The notes: generated by a model from the letters alone, not told the origin. 64,000 bases of DNA from Phytophthora quininea (GCA_011947345.1 JAAVTG010000452.1:53114-117113), one strand, 5' to 3'; shown: positions 22,467 through 33,960, counted from the first letter of the stretch. A program made the numbers and translations.

Positions 22467-25400
22467 CAAGAGTGTAACCAGAGCATTAAAGGTGGACAAT
22501 GTCAGCATCAATGTTCTGTGTGAAAACCCTCTCGTCTACAAGTCACGTCCACTGTTCTCTATCCATGGGGAGATCAGTGCCGGTAACAAGAACATCTCGA
22601 CGTCAAGTATGCTGCTAGACAGCGGAGCTACTACAATCTACGTGTCGAAGCGTTGGGTCGAGGAAAACAAGCTTTCAACTACGAAGTTCCAAGAGAAGAA
22701 TATCCGTGTGAAGCTTGGAGACAACCAGATTGTCGAGACGGAGTTGGAGCTAATAGCTCTGACTATTAAGGTACCAGGAGTGGATGAAGCATACAAATGT
22801 GTTGCTGTCATCTACGCTATTCCTGACGAGTTCGACTGCATCCTGGGGGTACCATTCTTCGAGGACGTACAACCCCTGATTGATTGGAGTAGTCGAAGGA
22901 TTGAAGGAACAAAGAAGACTTTGCGAGCGGAGCGGACAAGTGAGACCATCGGGTCGATCGAGGAAGGCGGACCGGCGATTGCCTCTGGGTCTCGGAGATC
23001 TGCCGGGGCGAAAGGCCTGTCGGCGAAAAGACCTGATTCCTGTAGAGGCGCCGCGCTGGAAACGGATGTGAAGCCTATGGTTGAAGTTGCCCGTGAATCT
23101 GCGCAGAGTGGACACCCAAGAGTTGCTCGCGAGCAACTGGACCGCGAGCCAGTTGGTAGAGGCTCGGCAGCGGGAAGCAACAAGCGGTCGTCTGCGGATA
23201 AAAGCACAGCTGAGAGCCGTGCAGGGGTAAAGAGCAGCGCCGTGGAGAAGATGTTCACGATGGGTGTTGTCGACGCAGCTGGCGTGGAAACTAAGTTCAT
23301 CACGCGGAAGAAGCTGAGAAAGTTCCTGAGAATCAAGACAAAGAACCAAGATGAACCTGATTTTATGCTGGTTCTATCGAACGAGACAATCAAGCGCGTC
23401 GCAAGCTCGTTGCAGCGACGCGACCAACCTGATAATGTTGGCAGTGCCAAGGCTCAACGTTACCTGGACACTGACTGGGAAACGTTTCGAGCGAACCCTG
23501 CCTACGATCTACTGAAGGAGTACAAGGATACCGTGTTTCGCCCCGAACTCCCTGAAGGTTTACCCGAGAAGCGCGAGATCGAGCACCGGATCGACGTCAG
23601 GGACCCGAACCTCGCGATGTATCGACATCAGTGGCGTCAATCGCCGGAGCAGCAACGTGAAATCGTTCGCTGGGTAGAAGACATGGTCGAGAAGAAGCTC
23701 ATCAGGCCAAGCATCAGTCCACATGCGGCTCCAACATTCTGTGTGCGGAAGCCCGTCGGATGGCGTATTGTCCACGACTACCGATATCTCAACTCGAACA
23801 CAATTCGTCAGAGCATTCCGATGACGAGAAAGGAAGATATCCTGGACGACATGGCTGGAGCATACTACTACTCGACGATGGACTTGATGTCGGCGTACTA
23901 TCAAGTTCGAATGCGCGAAGAAGATATCAAGTTCACAGCATTCCAGGCACCGAACGGTCTCTGGGAGTACTTGGTACTTCCCATGGGAGTCTGCAATGCA
24001 CCTGCAACGATGCACAGATTGACGTCCAAGCTGTTTCGAGGCTTGAAGCAAACGAGGTCGTTTTACGACGACATCTATATCTTTACGAAGTCTCAAGACG
24101 TCAACGAGCACTTGGGGGCTTTACGCAAGACGTTGGATATCTTGCGGAACAACAAGCTGTACGTCAAGCTATCCAAGTGTGTGTTCTGCGCCCCAGAGAT
24201 TCCGTGTCTCGGTGACTTTGTAGGCCGAGACGGCGTGCGCATGGATCCCGACAAAGTGCAAACCATCAAGGACTGGCCGGTACCAAGGACTCAAGAGGAG
24301 CTTCACAGTTTCTTGGGACTCACTGGCTACGTCCAGCGTTTTTGTCCGGAGTATGCCTCGCTGACGGCTACCATGTTCACGCTACTCAAGAAGCAGAACA
24401 AGCGCAACGCGAAAATTCATTTCGACAAGGAGCAGTTGAAGAACTTCAAGGAGTTGAAGCGACGCTTGTGCGACCCTCCTGTGTTGCATCTGCCTGACTT
24501 CAATCAGCCAATGCATCTGCGTACAGACGCCAGCAAGTTTGCTGTTGGTGGAGTCCTGTTCCAAGTCGTAGACGGTGTTGAACGCCCAATTGCGTACACC
24601 AGTCGGAAGATGAAGTCGGCGGAACTAAACTATCCGACCCAGCAGCAAGAATTGCTAGCTATCGTGCATGCGCTAGCAGCGTTCAGAATCTACTGTCTAG
24701 ACAAGTCTCCAATTGTCGAGACTGATCATAAAAGTCTCGAGGGGTTGTTCACACAAAAGATGGCAAATCGCCGTCTAGCTCGCTGGTATGATATCCTAGC
24801 AGAATATCAACCGACATTTACGTATCTTCCTGGAGCGAAGAACGGAATCGCCGACGCCCTGAGTCGAAAACCAGACTTGCAACCAGAGACGAAGTATTTC
24901 CACGATCTCAGTGTTACCAGCTTTGACGATACGTCATTCACGATGGAGATCAGTGAAGTCACGACGGACAGCGAGTTGATCAAGAAGATCAAGGCGGCAT
25001 ATATCAAGGATCGGGAAATCCAAGCGATACTCGCTACGATCAAGCGACGCACAGCTAACTTGAGAGCAAAATCTGAGCGTCAACACCGGAAGAAGTATCG
25101 ATGCTTCACCGAAGGCAATGGATTGCTTTGGTATCAGACACCAGCTGACGAGGTTCCACGCGTTGTCGTACCCAACGAAGTGAAGTTGAGGTACGCCATC
25201 ATCAGCGAGTGTCATGATTCCAACTATGCAGGCCATCCCGGTGCGGAACGCACTTACCTGACACTTGCACGACGCTGGTACTGGTCGAAGATGTTGGCGT
25301 CGATCCAGAAGTTTATTGCAGACTGTGAACCATGCCGACGGAACAAACCTCGGCTAACGAAGCCACCAGGTCTGCTAGAGCCACTCCGCATCCCTGACGA

Positions 25401-26488
25401 ACGATGGAGATCCATCTCAATGGATTTCATCACAGACTTGCCGCAGACAAAGAACAAGGTCGATTCAATCTGGGTTGTGGTCGACCGATTGACAAAAGAT
25501 GTCATTTTGTGCCGACGACGAAGACTGTCACCGCAGAAGGCGTAGCCCGACTCTTCATCAACCATGTCTGGAAGCTCCATGGTATGCCAACAAATATCGT
25601 GTCTGATCGAGATAGGAAGTTCGTGTCAAATTTCTGGCAGTACGTCTTCAAGTCGGTGGGTACGAAGCTAAGCATGACTGTTGCTCACCGCGCTCAAGGA
25701 GATGGCCAAACAGAGCGGATGAATCGTACACTTGAGGAATATCTTCGGTGCTTCGTGGGACCAATGCAAGATGACTGGGACGATCACCTTGCCAACGCAG
25801 AGTTTGCTGTAAACTCGACAGTCAACTCAAGCACGAAGATGGCACCGTTTGAAGCCGATCTGGGATACATCCCTTGAACCCGTTGCAGCTTGCCGCTGAA
25901 AAGCTCTCCGGCGTGCCAGCTAGTCGACGAGGTGTCGATTTCCACGATCATCAAGCTTCTATTCTGCTACGCTGTCGTGAAGCGCTCGCCCAAGCTCAAG
26001 ACCGGATGAAAGATGTGTATGACCGCAACCGCAAAGAACAAGAGTTCCGCGTGGGAGATCAAGTATACTTGAGCACGCGAAACCTGGACACCAAGCACAC
26101 GGGTCTTCCAGCATCTTCGAAGTTTGGCCCGAAATGGATTGGGCCGTATTCAGTCGTTCGCAAAGTGCACAATCACGCGTACGAGCTGAACATCCAGGCA
26201 GGGAACAGACTTCATCCCGTGTTCAATACTGGGTCGCTGAAGCCATACAAACAACCATCGAGGTTATCGCGTCCCCACGAAGTTGTCTTGGCTGACGGTA
26301 GCATTGGACAACTGGTTCAACGCTTGCTTGGGAAACGGGTTCGGCGGAAACACACCCAATTCCTTGTGGAGTGGGTGGGTGAGGGGAAACCCACTTGGGA
26401 ACCGATCGAGAACCTTGGTCAAATTCCCGACCTGATTGCCGAGTTTGAAGAAAAGCGACGATCAAAGCGACGGCGCAAAAGCAGATGA
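22423..26488 (+). CDS. Ty3/Gypsy Pol: protease, reverse transcriptase, RNase H, integrase, chromodomain
   Basis: The pol frame is -1 relative to gag. Aspartic protease LLDSGATT at about 22612; a charged linker with repeated Ser/Arg; reverse transcriptase with YYSTMDLMSAYYQVRM and catalytic FYDDIYIF (about 24061); RNase H starting LRTDASKFAVGGVLF (about 24517); integrase zinc site with CEPCRRNKPRL (about 25326) and a D,D,E core (SMDFITDLP; VSDRDRKF; DGQTERMNRTLEEYLR). The chromodomain has HTQFLVEWVGEGKPTWEP (about 26353). Breaks at A-run 25494–25497 and C-run 25871–25873 split the integrase into three frames; one base added in each restores continuity. Stop TGA 26486–26488. Chromodomains can steer integration to heterochromatin (family knowledge). 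Confidence 0.88.
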
Positions 26489-26499
26489 AAATGTACTAT

Positions 26500-27747
26500 T
26501 CATGGAGCTTTCGCGATACGATGGATGTACCGAACATATCGGATCCACTGGATATGCTCCAGAGGCTCCAAAGAGCCCAAGTCATCGGAGTTGTCAGAAA
26601 TGAGAAGCTTGCCGTCGGTACCAACAACCAAGAGAAAGCAGTGGTCCACCAGCGCCTCACCAGCGCAGACCAAGTAGCAGCCAGCTTCCAGCTCCTCACA
26701 AGCAAAATCTTGAAGTTGCTCCGTGGAAGTGATCGAACCTGTGACGCGCGACTTGAAGAGCAACTTAAAATCGAGCGCGACTTTACGACTTTGGAGAAAC
26801 TTAAAGAAGGCCGCTTTGTCCTGACGTTTCACACCATGTCGCATATCTCGGGTGTGGACCACCTCAAATTGCGCCCAGTGTTCCTCCGTGACCAAGTCAA
26901 GATCTCCGAGCCAAACGCTCGCCGCACGAAGCGCCTCGAGGAAACAGCGACCAGTGGTGGATGCAGTCGCCCCGCCGAAGCGTTCCTCCGCAAAACGGAC
27001 AAAGGAGGAGGGCCGACCCGCCTCCACCCAAGCATCGACACGAGCGCGCAGGTCGCCGAACGCCTCCAGCTCCTCCTCCCACACGTAAGAGAGTTGGAGG
27101 TCCTGGGTCTTCCACAAGACCAGGTACGACCGGTTGGGAGCGTCGCCGTCCCGGTCCAAGAGATACTGGAAGTCACAAGTCGCGTCAGGATCCCAAGGTG
27201 CGCTAGGATCGTAGCGATTGATTTGGTTTGTGCTTGGATGTCGAGCAGGTGCAGGCGGAAGCGGCATTGTATGGACGACGGCAGTGGGGGTAGACGCTGC
27301 GGCATCACATGGAGATGTAGCCATTTCGTTGGTTCGAGCAGCACGCGAAGCCGGAGATGAAAGCGCGTCCATGTCGCTCTCATCATCGGAATCAGGAGCA
27401 ACGGTGAGACGCCGTCGTTTTGGCGGTGCTGGGACGTCGTCTTCCGACTCGTCATCAACGATCTCTACGACGCTGGGGTTGAGCAGGTCGGGCGACAGCT
27501 CTGACACGACCATGTCGTCAACCGTGGAGCCGTCCGGCGAGATGGCTCCACCTTGAGCCGGCAACATCAGCGCGTCGAGGAACTCAAGGTCGAAGTCGAA
27601 GTCCAGGGGCATGTCGGAGACTTGGTACGGCCCCTGGAGCTGTGGTGAAGGAGGTGGAACGACTTCGAAGTCGGTGAATAGTTCATCGTCGAGCAACAGG
27701 GACGAAGGCAAGTCGACCAAGTCCAAGTCAAGAGAAACCACTGCCAT
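26500..27747 (-). CDS. Antisense accessory protein of the Ty3 element: chromodomain-like region plus Cys/His/Asp hydrolase-like domain
   Basis: 415 uninterrupted codons on the strand opposite to gag-pol, filling the gap between pol and the 3' LTR. Residues 1–130 are acidic (Leu/Asp-rich) with a basic PPKRRRL patch near 108–114 that could be a nuclear signal. Residues about 190–242 resemble a chromodomain: FQYLLDRDGD...YLVLWK...YVWEEELEAF...VDAWVEAG. Residues about 265–410 include GRCFLEALRAAS (Cys268), LVDHCFLLVV (His369) and LLISDNSDD (Asp385), a Cys–His–Asp order and spacing typical of papain-, OTU- or Ulp1-like hydrolases. The triad is my inference. It would need its own promoter near 27750–27880 or inside the 3' LTR. 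Family not recognised with certainty. Confidence 0.65.
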   Translation of the reverse strand: MAVVSLDLDLVDLPSSLLLDDELFTDFEVVPPPSPQLQGPYQVSDMPLDFDFDLEFLDALMLPAQGGAISPDGSTVDDMVVSELSPDLLNPSVVEIVDDESEDDVPAPPKRRRLTVAPDSDDESDMDALSSPASRAARTNEMATSPCDAAASTPTAVVHTMPLPPAPARHPSTNQINRYDPSAPWDPDATCDFQYLLDRDGDAPNRSYLVLWKTQDLQLSYVWEEELEAFGDLRARVDAWVEAGRPSSFVRFAEERFGGATASTTGRCFLEALRAASVWLGDLDLVTEEHWAQFEVVHTRDMRHGVKRQDKAAFFKFLQSRKVALDFKLLFKSRVTGSITSTEQLQDFACEELEAGCYLVCAGEALVDHCFLLVVGTDGKLLISDNSDDLGSLEPLEHIQWIRYVRYIHRIAKAP

Positions 27748-27863
27748 TGTGCTCTGAAGGGGGAATGCACCACCACGCCAGCGGACAACGTCAGCAACAA
27801 CTCAAATTGAGGACTGAAGTGCAGACAGCAACGACTTTCAGGGCAAGGCGTCCTCGCGTTCTT

Positions 27864-27877
27864 AGGAGGTGGGTGAG
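27864..27877 (+). promoter_or_regulatory. Polypurine-tract-like sequence
   Basis: AGGAGGTGGGTGAG directly abuts the 3' LTR at 27878, the expected primer site for plus-strand DNA synthesis. Confidence 0.55.
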
Positions 27878-28029
27878 TGTATGGGAAATATTGAGAGGTT
27901 TTATTAGATAGGTTAAATAATAGACACAGCAGACGTAGAGCAGTTGTGGAGGCCAAGTGGCCTCCATCTGCTTGAACTGCTGGGGGACGGCACTCTTCAA
28001 TTCGCCGCCCTCCCCGAAGAACTGTTAAA
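27878..28029 (+). repeat. 3' LTR of the Ty3/Gypsy element
   Basis: 152 bp matching the 5' LTR, followed by the CCAGC target duplication at 28030–28034 and then the remaining coding part of hydrolase D. Confidence 0.88.
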
Positions 28030-28142
28030 CCAGCTCTTGGTATGCTGCGAAGTTGAACCATGCAGACACAACGTTCCATGACGGCGAAGGACTGTTTAGC
28101 AAGGCTCAGAAGCCGCTGAAGTGGTTCGAGTGTCTGCTGTAG

Positions 28143-28790
28143 CGTGCTCGACAGCAGTCGCGCTGGTATTCAATAAAGAATCCAAACCTTGGCGGTTCGC
28201 CTGCACGAACAGAGTCAAGCTGCTGGTGCCTCTGTTGAACTTGCAACTTCGCCCAAAGGACGACCAGACACTGCTCAGGTCGAAAATCGGTCTGCCGCTA
28301 AGACTGGCAATCAATTGAGCCCCAATCAGCGGAAACCATGGTATCGGCACCGACCAGGTAGCGCTAGTTCAAAGCCAACCCCTTGCAGGAAATCCCCAAG
28401 GACATGAAGTTCCATGAACAGTCATGCCGGTGTGTTGGGCCCTCACACATTTATTCATCCGAGGGATCCGTGAGTAACATGACTGCGCCTGCAGACGTCC
28501 CGTGTGGCACTGCGGCGGCACAAGTGATGAATCCATTTCGATACTGTCTCTGCACACCGGTCAATAGAGGTTGTTCACAAAACGTACATGACATCGGCGT
28601 CTGCTTCGACGCGGTAACACATGATCTCTTCGTTAGTCCTCGGGACTGCTTCCCATGGCGGAAGTCGCATCAGCTGGCCAGGATGGCGGTCACAAGCCCA
28701 CCCAGCTGGAGTGAGCACGACCATTTCGCAATCGGCGCAGTCTGCACAACTCGACTCCCTGCCAGCAACTCCGCCAGTCCATAAAGAATC
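28143..28790. other. Intergenic region between hydrolases D and E
   Basis: Contains the D poly(A)-like AATAAA (28172–28177) and the E promoter. No gene recognised. Confidence 0.5.
28722..28732 (+). promoter_or_regulatory. Candidate oomycete initiator element of hydrolase E
   Basis: CATTTCGCAAT, followed by CG, fits the oomycete Inr core CATTYBNCAWT. It lies about 60 bp upstream of ATG 28791, a usual distance. Based on consensus only. Confidence 0.45.
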
Positions 28791-30416
28791 ATGGTGTCGA
28801 CCAGAGCCATCGCCGCGGTCTTCTTGGGCGTGTCAACCTCGGTAGGCTTCAACACCGTTGCAGCGCAGTCCTCGCTGCCATCGCTCCGCCTCGGCTTCAA
28901 CATCCAGCGATCCACTATGGCTATCTACGGCTTCACCAGCTTCGACGTCTACGTCAAGCCCAAACTCAGCGGCAGCAACGTCACCTTCGACGGCAAGGTC
29001 TCCTTCGAGCAGAACGGCACCACCCACAATTTCGTCATGATCGACGGTGTTCCGTACCACGAGGTGATCAACAGCACGGCTGATTCCACCAGTTGTATCC
29101 CGACCCAACTCATTCCAAGCACCGTCGACATTGTAAACGCCATTGCGTCCGCCACCGCCGTCTCCACTGTCAACACCGACCAAGCCATCTCCTGCAACAA
29201 CGGAACCTGGCTCACCACAACCTTCGCCGGCGAGGCCTACATCCTGTGCACTGGAGCAGACGCTGACGACGGCAACTTCACGGTCTACGGCGAAGACCTC
29301 AGCGTCTCGTTCGAATACCTCAGCGGCGACCTGACCATCACAAAGCCGTCCAACGCACCCAGTGACTGCACTGCCGTGACGACAGGCTCGGTCGCACTCT
29401 CTTCGGTCGGTCAGCTCTACGGCATCACCATGTCTGGGTCTCGTCGGGCCCTCAAACAGGAATCCGCCACCGCTCACCTCGCTAGCTCATCGTGCACGTG
29501 TCAAGGAACTCCGCGCCCGTGCCTCTTTTCCACGGCATGGACGTCGAGGCGGACGGCGGCATCGTCGACAGCTACTCCTTCTTCGGCGACGTCAAGGAGC
29601 ACGCTCCGTGCTGCTCGTCGTTCAGTTTCGCCATCCTCAACACCGTCGACTACGAATGGTACAACGACACGCTGCAGCAAAAAGCTTGCAACGCCGCGAT
29701 GAATGTTAGCACGGGGACGACGGACAGCGGCTCAACTGAGATCAACGACCTGATCATCGTAGCTCACTCGATGGGCAACAACATGTTTGCCGGCGCTCTT
29801 GCTACTGAGAAGTGTTCTATCGGTAGCAACGTCGACTGGGTCGCATTAAGCGGTCCGATGAAGGGCAGCATGGGCTCTGACTTCCTCCACGAAATCTGTG
29901 ACGGCGGCAATTGGGCGAGTGACATTCTTGCTGAGCTAGCCACCGTTATCGGCCAGTGCCCCGGTACAACCACGCGTCGATCGCTTGTGTATGATGGCGG
30001 CGACTACTGTGATGACGAATGTTCTGCTCGCTACGCAGCCGCACGAGCCATGCACAAGAAATACGTGACCGGTGGCAATTGCGGAACGACGTACTCTGGT
30101 CTTCTGTCAAGTGAATACGCGGGTCTTTTGCTGGGAGGTCTACTGATTCCTCACCATTCGTCCAAGAACGATGGCATCGTAAGCACTTGTCCTCATTGTT
30201 CCATTGGTCTTCGCACGCTAATTAACCTTACGCGTCTGTTTCCAGGTCGAATTCCAGAGCTGCATCGGTAACTTTGACTCGTCACAGTTCGAGGAGACGT
30301 ATTCAACAACTTGGTACGCATCAGCGCTCAACCACGCCGACACAACATTCCACAACGGCGAAGGACTGTTTAGCAGCGCCAAGAAGCCCCTGAAATGGTT
30401 CGAGTGTCTTTTGTAG
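28791..30416 (+). CDS. Secreted serine-hydrolase-like protein, copy E
   Basis: ATG 28791 opens a signal peptide (MVSTRAIAAVFLGVSTSVGF, probable cleavage near VAAQ/SS), so this member is predicted to be secreted. The N-domain (FTSFDVYVKPKL...) has several N-glycosylation sites. CTCQGTPRPCLF is followed by a break at T-run 29526–29529; one more T gives a continuous CLFFHGMD (oxyanion-type) segment. Then come CCSSFSFAI, nucleophile-like VAHSMGNN, GPMKGSMGSDF, SSKNDGIV, LNHAD and KPLKWFECLL. Intron 30179–30245 (GTAAGC...TTTCCAG). Stop TAG 30414–30416, AATAAA at 30438. The 28956–29877 tract is almost identical to copy D. Confidence 0.7.
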
Positions 30417-30437
30417 ATGCGTGAGGGATCCGCACTG

Positions 30438-30443
30438 AATAAA
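30438..30443 (+). promoter_or_regulatory. Candidate poly(A) signal of hydrolase E
   Basis: AATAAA 22 bases after the stop codon. Confidence 0.5.
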
Positions 30444-30489
30444 TTGCAGCGACGACTGCTGTACCAATTTGCCCCAGAGTGTTTTGCTT

Positions 30490-33400
30490 TTAAAGTTGTT
30501 TGGTCAATGCCAGAAATCGAGACAGACTCGGCCGTTCCGTCGCGTAGCTCGTCGCGCGGCGCTGGGATATTGCACTCGACGTAGCACCGCGTACCAAACC
30601 CTCCTTTTCTTTAAAGTCGTGCTGTTGGAGTGTGCTCTGATGTTCATCGCGAGATTTCATCTCGCGTAACATTTGCACAGCTGCTACATGTGCTCTAGCA
30701 GTCGCGTCACTAGTGCACATGTTCAATTGCCACGGAATAGATTGATCGTCGCCGAGCACACCCAAACAACTGCCGTCAAGCGAGAAGAACAGTGTCTTGC
30801 CGCTGTTAGCCACGACTGCCAACAATGAAGTGGTCTCGTGCGATCTATCCACCACTTGGATCGCACATAGAGACCTGATCGACTCTCTTTGGTACTTCCC
30901 TACGACATCGAACATGAAGAAGCGACGACGGTAACAGTGCATCTGCACCAAGATTTTTAGAGGAAGGGTTCTCTCGTGAGAGCTTCTCGATATAGGCAAA
31001 CACTTCGTCGAACTCGTAGACGACGAGGTTTCCTGTGGGAATAACGTTAGGAATTATGGATCAAATTCTGTACTATAGGATGGATGGAGAATGCTTACCT
31101 TGGTCATCCCCGACGCAGAATAAATCTTCGCCATTAGAACCACCACTAGCCCAGTAAACTGCAGATATGGTCGAATAGTCACGTACTTTACTCCGTCCGG
31201 GGCCCGTCGATGCTTGTTCCTGACCAGACGCTCCATAAGCACAGCGAAGAATGCATTGGTGTCCATGTGGAAACCGTGGAGGGATGGCTATGCTCGACCA
31301 AATTGAGAGTTGACTGTTATCACCTTCCTCAACCAGGACAAAGTAAGGATACGGGTCCAGATAGACCACTTGACTCACAAAAGCAATTGAACTTGGATAT
31401 CTCCACCATCGTCAGCGCCATTTTGGAATTGTCTAATGTCTCCCAGCGCAGTTGGTGTACCGCCTTTAAAATTCCACACACAGAATTCCCACCCAAAGGC
31501 GAGACCGTAACTAGTTGCTGAAGATACCCATGCACATCAATTGCTGCAACGTCTGCGGTTTTCCCGTGATCTCGGCGAGCTTTCGCCTTTTCGTGAATGT
31601 CTTTTAGTCTGTTGGCCGCTTTTTCAAGAACATCGTTAACGTGACTACTTCTCGGCCGGAGTACTGTTTCCTAGCCATTCCAGCGTCCTGGGAGGTGGCT
31701 GCTTGCGCGAAGGCGCTGTCGAGTAGCTCGTCCGCCTTGTGCGTTGTGATCTTGCCATTCTTAGAGTAATCCGCTGCACCGAAAAGATGCTTGAGCTGGT
31801 CAACATCGCTAAGTGGCGTTATCTCCGATGGTTTGACGTGCGAGACGTCGGCTGTTCGCAGCTCATCTCCTCGTGTTAACATTTCAACACCTCGCCAATG
31901 ATCCAGACGATACAGCACTTCCAGGGTCGCCGACATCGACACTAAAACAGCGCCATCAGTAGAGCTCGTGACGACAAGTCTCGATCCACGCACCCATCGC
32001 ACAGCCACAACTTCTACTCCGTGAATGCGCTTTGATATAACGACGGAACCACGAGGCAGCATCGCTCGTGCTACAACTCCATTTTCAGTCCCCAACATAC
32101 AAGAGTACTGATCATCCACAACGGATACACAAGTCACGTCCAATTCCGAGGGGATTCTGTTGCTTTGAAGCAAATTGCCAGAGCTCATCGACCACGATTG
32201 GAACGCCCTTGAGGTTATTAACACAATTGACTGACTAGGTTGGTGGAACACCACTGCTAATGGTTTGAGCCGTTCCTCCAGTTCGCGGGTGTTATCATCA
32301 CGATCAATCCTAGAACCGAAGGTTCCACCGTGAGCATCGCCCCACGTTCATTCCGTTGCTCTAGAAAGAATATACTTGAGTGGGCGATGGCAATTCGCTG
32401 TCGAGCTTGCATATAACACATTGATCTCATCGGTCGGGTGAGCGTACGCGGCAGAGATTGATCTTTAATGTAAGTTTCTCTTTTAATCGTTCGGACGGCT
32501 GAAAACTTGCGCAGGTCCCAAATCTTGATTAATCCACTCTCGTCTGCCGAGATCACATAGTTCGTTTCACGCATAATGTCCAAGCCAACCAACTGGTGTC
32601 GATGACCTTGCAATGTTCCAATCTGTTGCTCCACGTGCGGATTCCACAAGTGCAAGTTGTGGTCCAATCCGCCGCTGATCAAGTAGCTTTTGTTCGCGCA
32701 GTACTTTAGCTGTGTCACCCCTTGTCTGTGTCCGTTAAGGGCTTTACTTACCCGCTCAAGACGCACATCCAGTACGTAGATTTTCCCGTCAAGACAGCTA
32801 ACGGCAACTTTGTCGGTGCTTTCGATGACTGCTATTTGAGTCATGGCTTCATGACCCTTTGGAAAGAAAGACTTTGTGCATGTGAGAGACTCCAAATTCC
32901 AAACGTGCAGCTGGCCGTTCGTACAGCATGAATACAAACGGGAGGTGTTGGGTCCAACGCGAGCTGCACCGTTGTTTGTGCTGCTTTTGTGGGAATTTGC
33001 TGCGATAGACAAACATTAGTTTACAGTTTAGCAATCAAGAAGAATACACGGCTGACCTGCCGTAGGCACAACTCATCGATGTCGTAGATTGCAATCACAG
33101 GTGACGTTGAAGCTGTCATAACGTATCGCCCTGTGGGGAATACACGGCGTCCAATATGCTACCACCGCTGCTCGCACGAGAGTTGGTAAAGTGTGAAGAA
33201 CGTCAATACAAAATACTCTGAATGCACTTTTAGTACCTGGAAAGGGATGTGACTTGACCCACAGTTGTGTTTGTGGAAGCATCCACCATCCGAAAGCCCT
33301 TCTTCTTCGCATCGTGCACGAAGATCTTATCGACATTCTCAAAAAGTACTACACTATGATCAGAAGAACTACTGGGTAGGAGGGTGACAGCATTCAAATT

Positions 33401-33960
33401 AATGCCTACCATGCCATGCACTTCTGCTGACGTGTTTATTGCTTCAGTTTCGCAGTCCAACTGAATGACAAAGCATCGTTAGTATTGGTAAAAGAAATCT
33501 GCATGAAAGCTCGTACATTTTCGAACGGGACGACCTCATCGAGTGATCCAGCGTCTACCCGTTCCGATCAATCGATTGCAACGGTCAGTATTTCCTTGCA
33601 GGCAATAGAAAATACTTCTAAGCAGCTTCAAACCATAAGTCTTAGAGAAAAAGAGCAAAAATCTCCCCATGTCAGGTAGCCCACTGCGTGAAGATCAGCT
33701 TGCAGATAGAAGCTGGCCAGCTCTTGTGTCAACTCGACCTTCACATTTAAAGCACTCTTAAAGTAAAAAAATAAGGGTGACCAGATTATCAATAACATCC
33801 ACCAACCTGTTGCTCCCACGACAGCGTCTTGGCATTTAGCGCCGCCAACATTTCAGCGACAAAATCTTTTCACTCAAGCGACCGTACTTCTTAAAAGCGA
33901 AACGCATTGCAGCCATCCCATTTTGATCTACAATGTACACCACCGTTCTAGTAATGACGC
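30490..33960 (-). CDS. WD40-repeat protein with EF-hand (WDR49/WDR64-like, probable cilium/flagellum protein)
   Basis: Minus-strand multi-exon gene. From the N-terminal side: an EF-hand-like part (GMAAMRFAFKKYGRLSEK, about 33920–33860; FYLQADLHAVGYLTWGDF, about 33700), then WD40 blades including VGPNTSRLYSCCTNGQLHVW, GHRQGVTQLKYCANKSYLIS, GHRHQLVGLDIM and GLIKIWDLRKFSAVRTI (33012–32257). A second set of blades follows (32254–31800), then an EF-hand AADYSKNGKITTHKADEL (about 31760) and further blades to FLALTKQL at 30490. Combined EF-hands and WD40 with the HNLHLWNP...GHRHQLVG style match WDR49/WDR64 relatives of motile cilia, which fits zoospore-forming oomycetes. Frame breaks at T-run 33867–33870 and near 32300 are probably errors. 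Exact exon borders and the start are uncertain. Confidence 0.7.

Larger units (their letters stand above)
21429..28029 (+). mobile_element. Complete chromodomain Ty3/Gypsy retrotransposon
   Basis: A 6.6-kb element with 152-bp LTRs (21429–21580 and 27878–28029) that look identical by eye, a primer-binding-like site, gag, pol, an antisense frame and a polypurine tract. It is flanked by a CCAGC duplication (21424–21428 and 28030–28034). Domain order protease–RT–RNase H–integrase–chromodomain places it in Ty3/Gypsy (chromovirus type). Near-identical LTRs suggest a recent insertion. Three one-base breaks in homopolymers (21907–21910, 25494–25497, 25871–25873) interrupt an otherwise full coding capacity and may be sequencing errors. 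Confidence 0.92.
19920..28142 (+). pseudogene. Serine-hydrolase-like copy D, interrupted by a Ty3/Gypsy element
   Basis: Short hydrophobic N-terminus (MVVSSLVTGAFMVATALLG) instead of the anchor of A–C. Host exons: 19920–21296 and, after an intron 21297–21365 (GTACGT...CTAAG), 21366–21428. The retrotransposon (21429–28029) follows, and coding resumes in frame at 28035: the codons before (ACG TAC TCC AGC) and after (TCT TGG TAT GCT) the insertion join once one CCAGC copy is removed. The gene ends KPLKWFECLL, stop 28140–28142. Further damage: in-frame TAG at 21219–21221, a one-base loss near 21130–21140, and homopolymer breaks at 20655–20658 and 20808–20811. AHSMGNN nucleophile motif retained. 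Poly(A)-like AATAAA at 28172. Confidence 0.85.
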
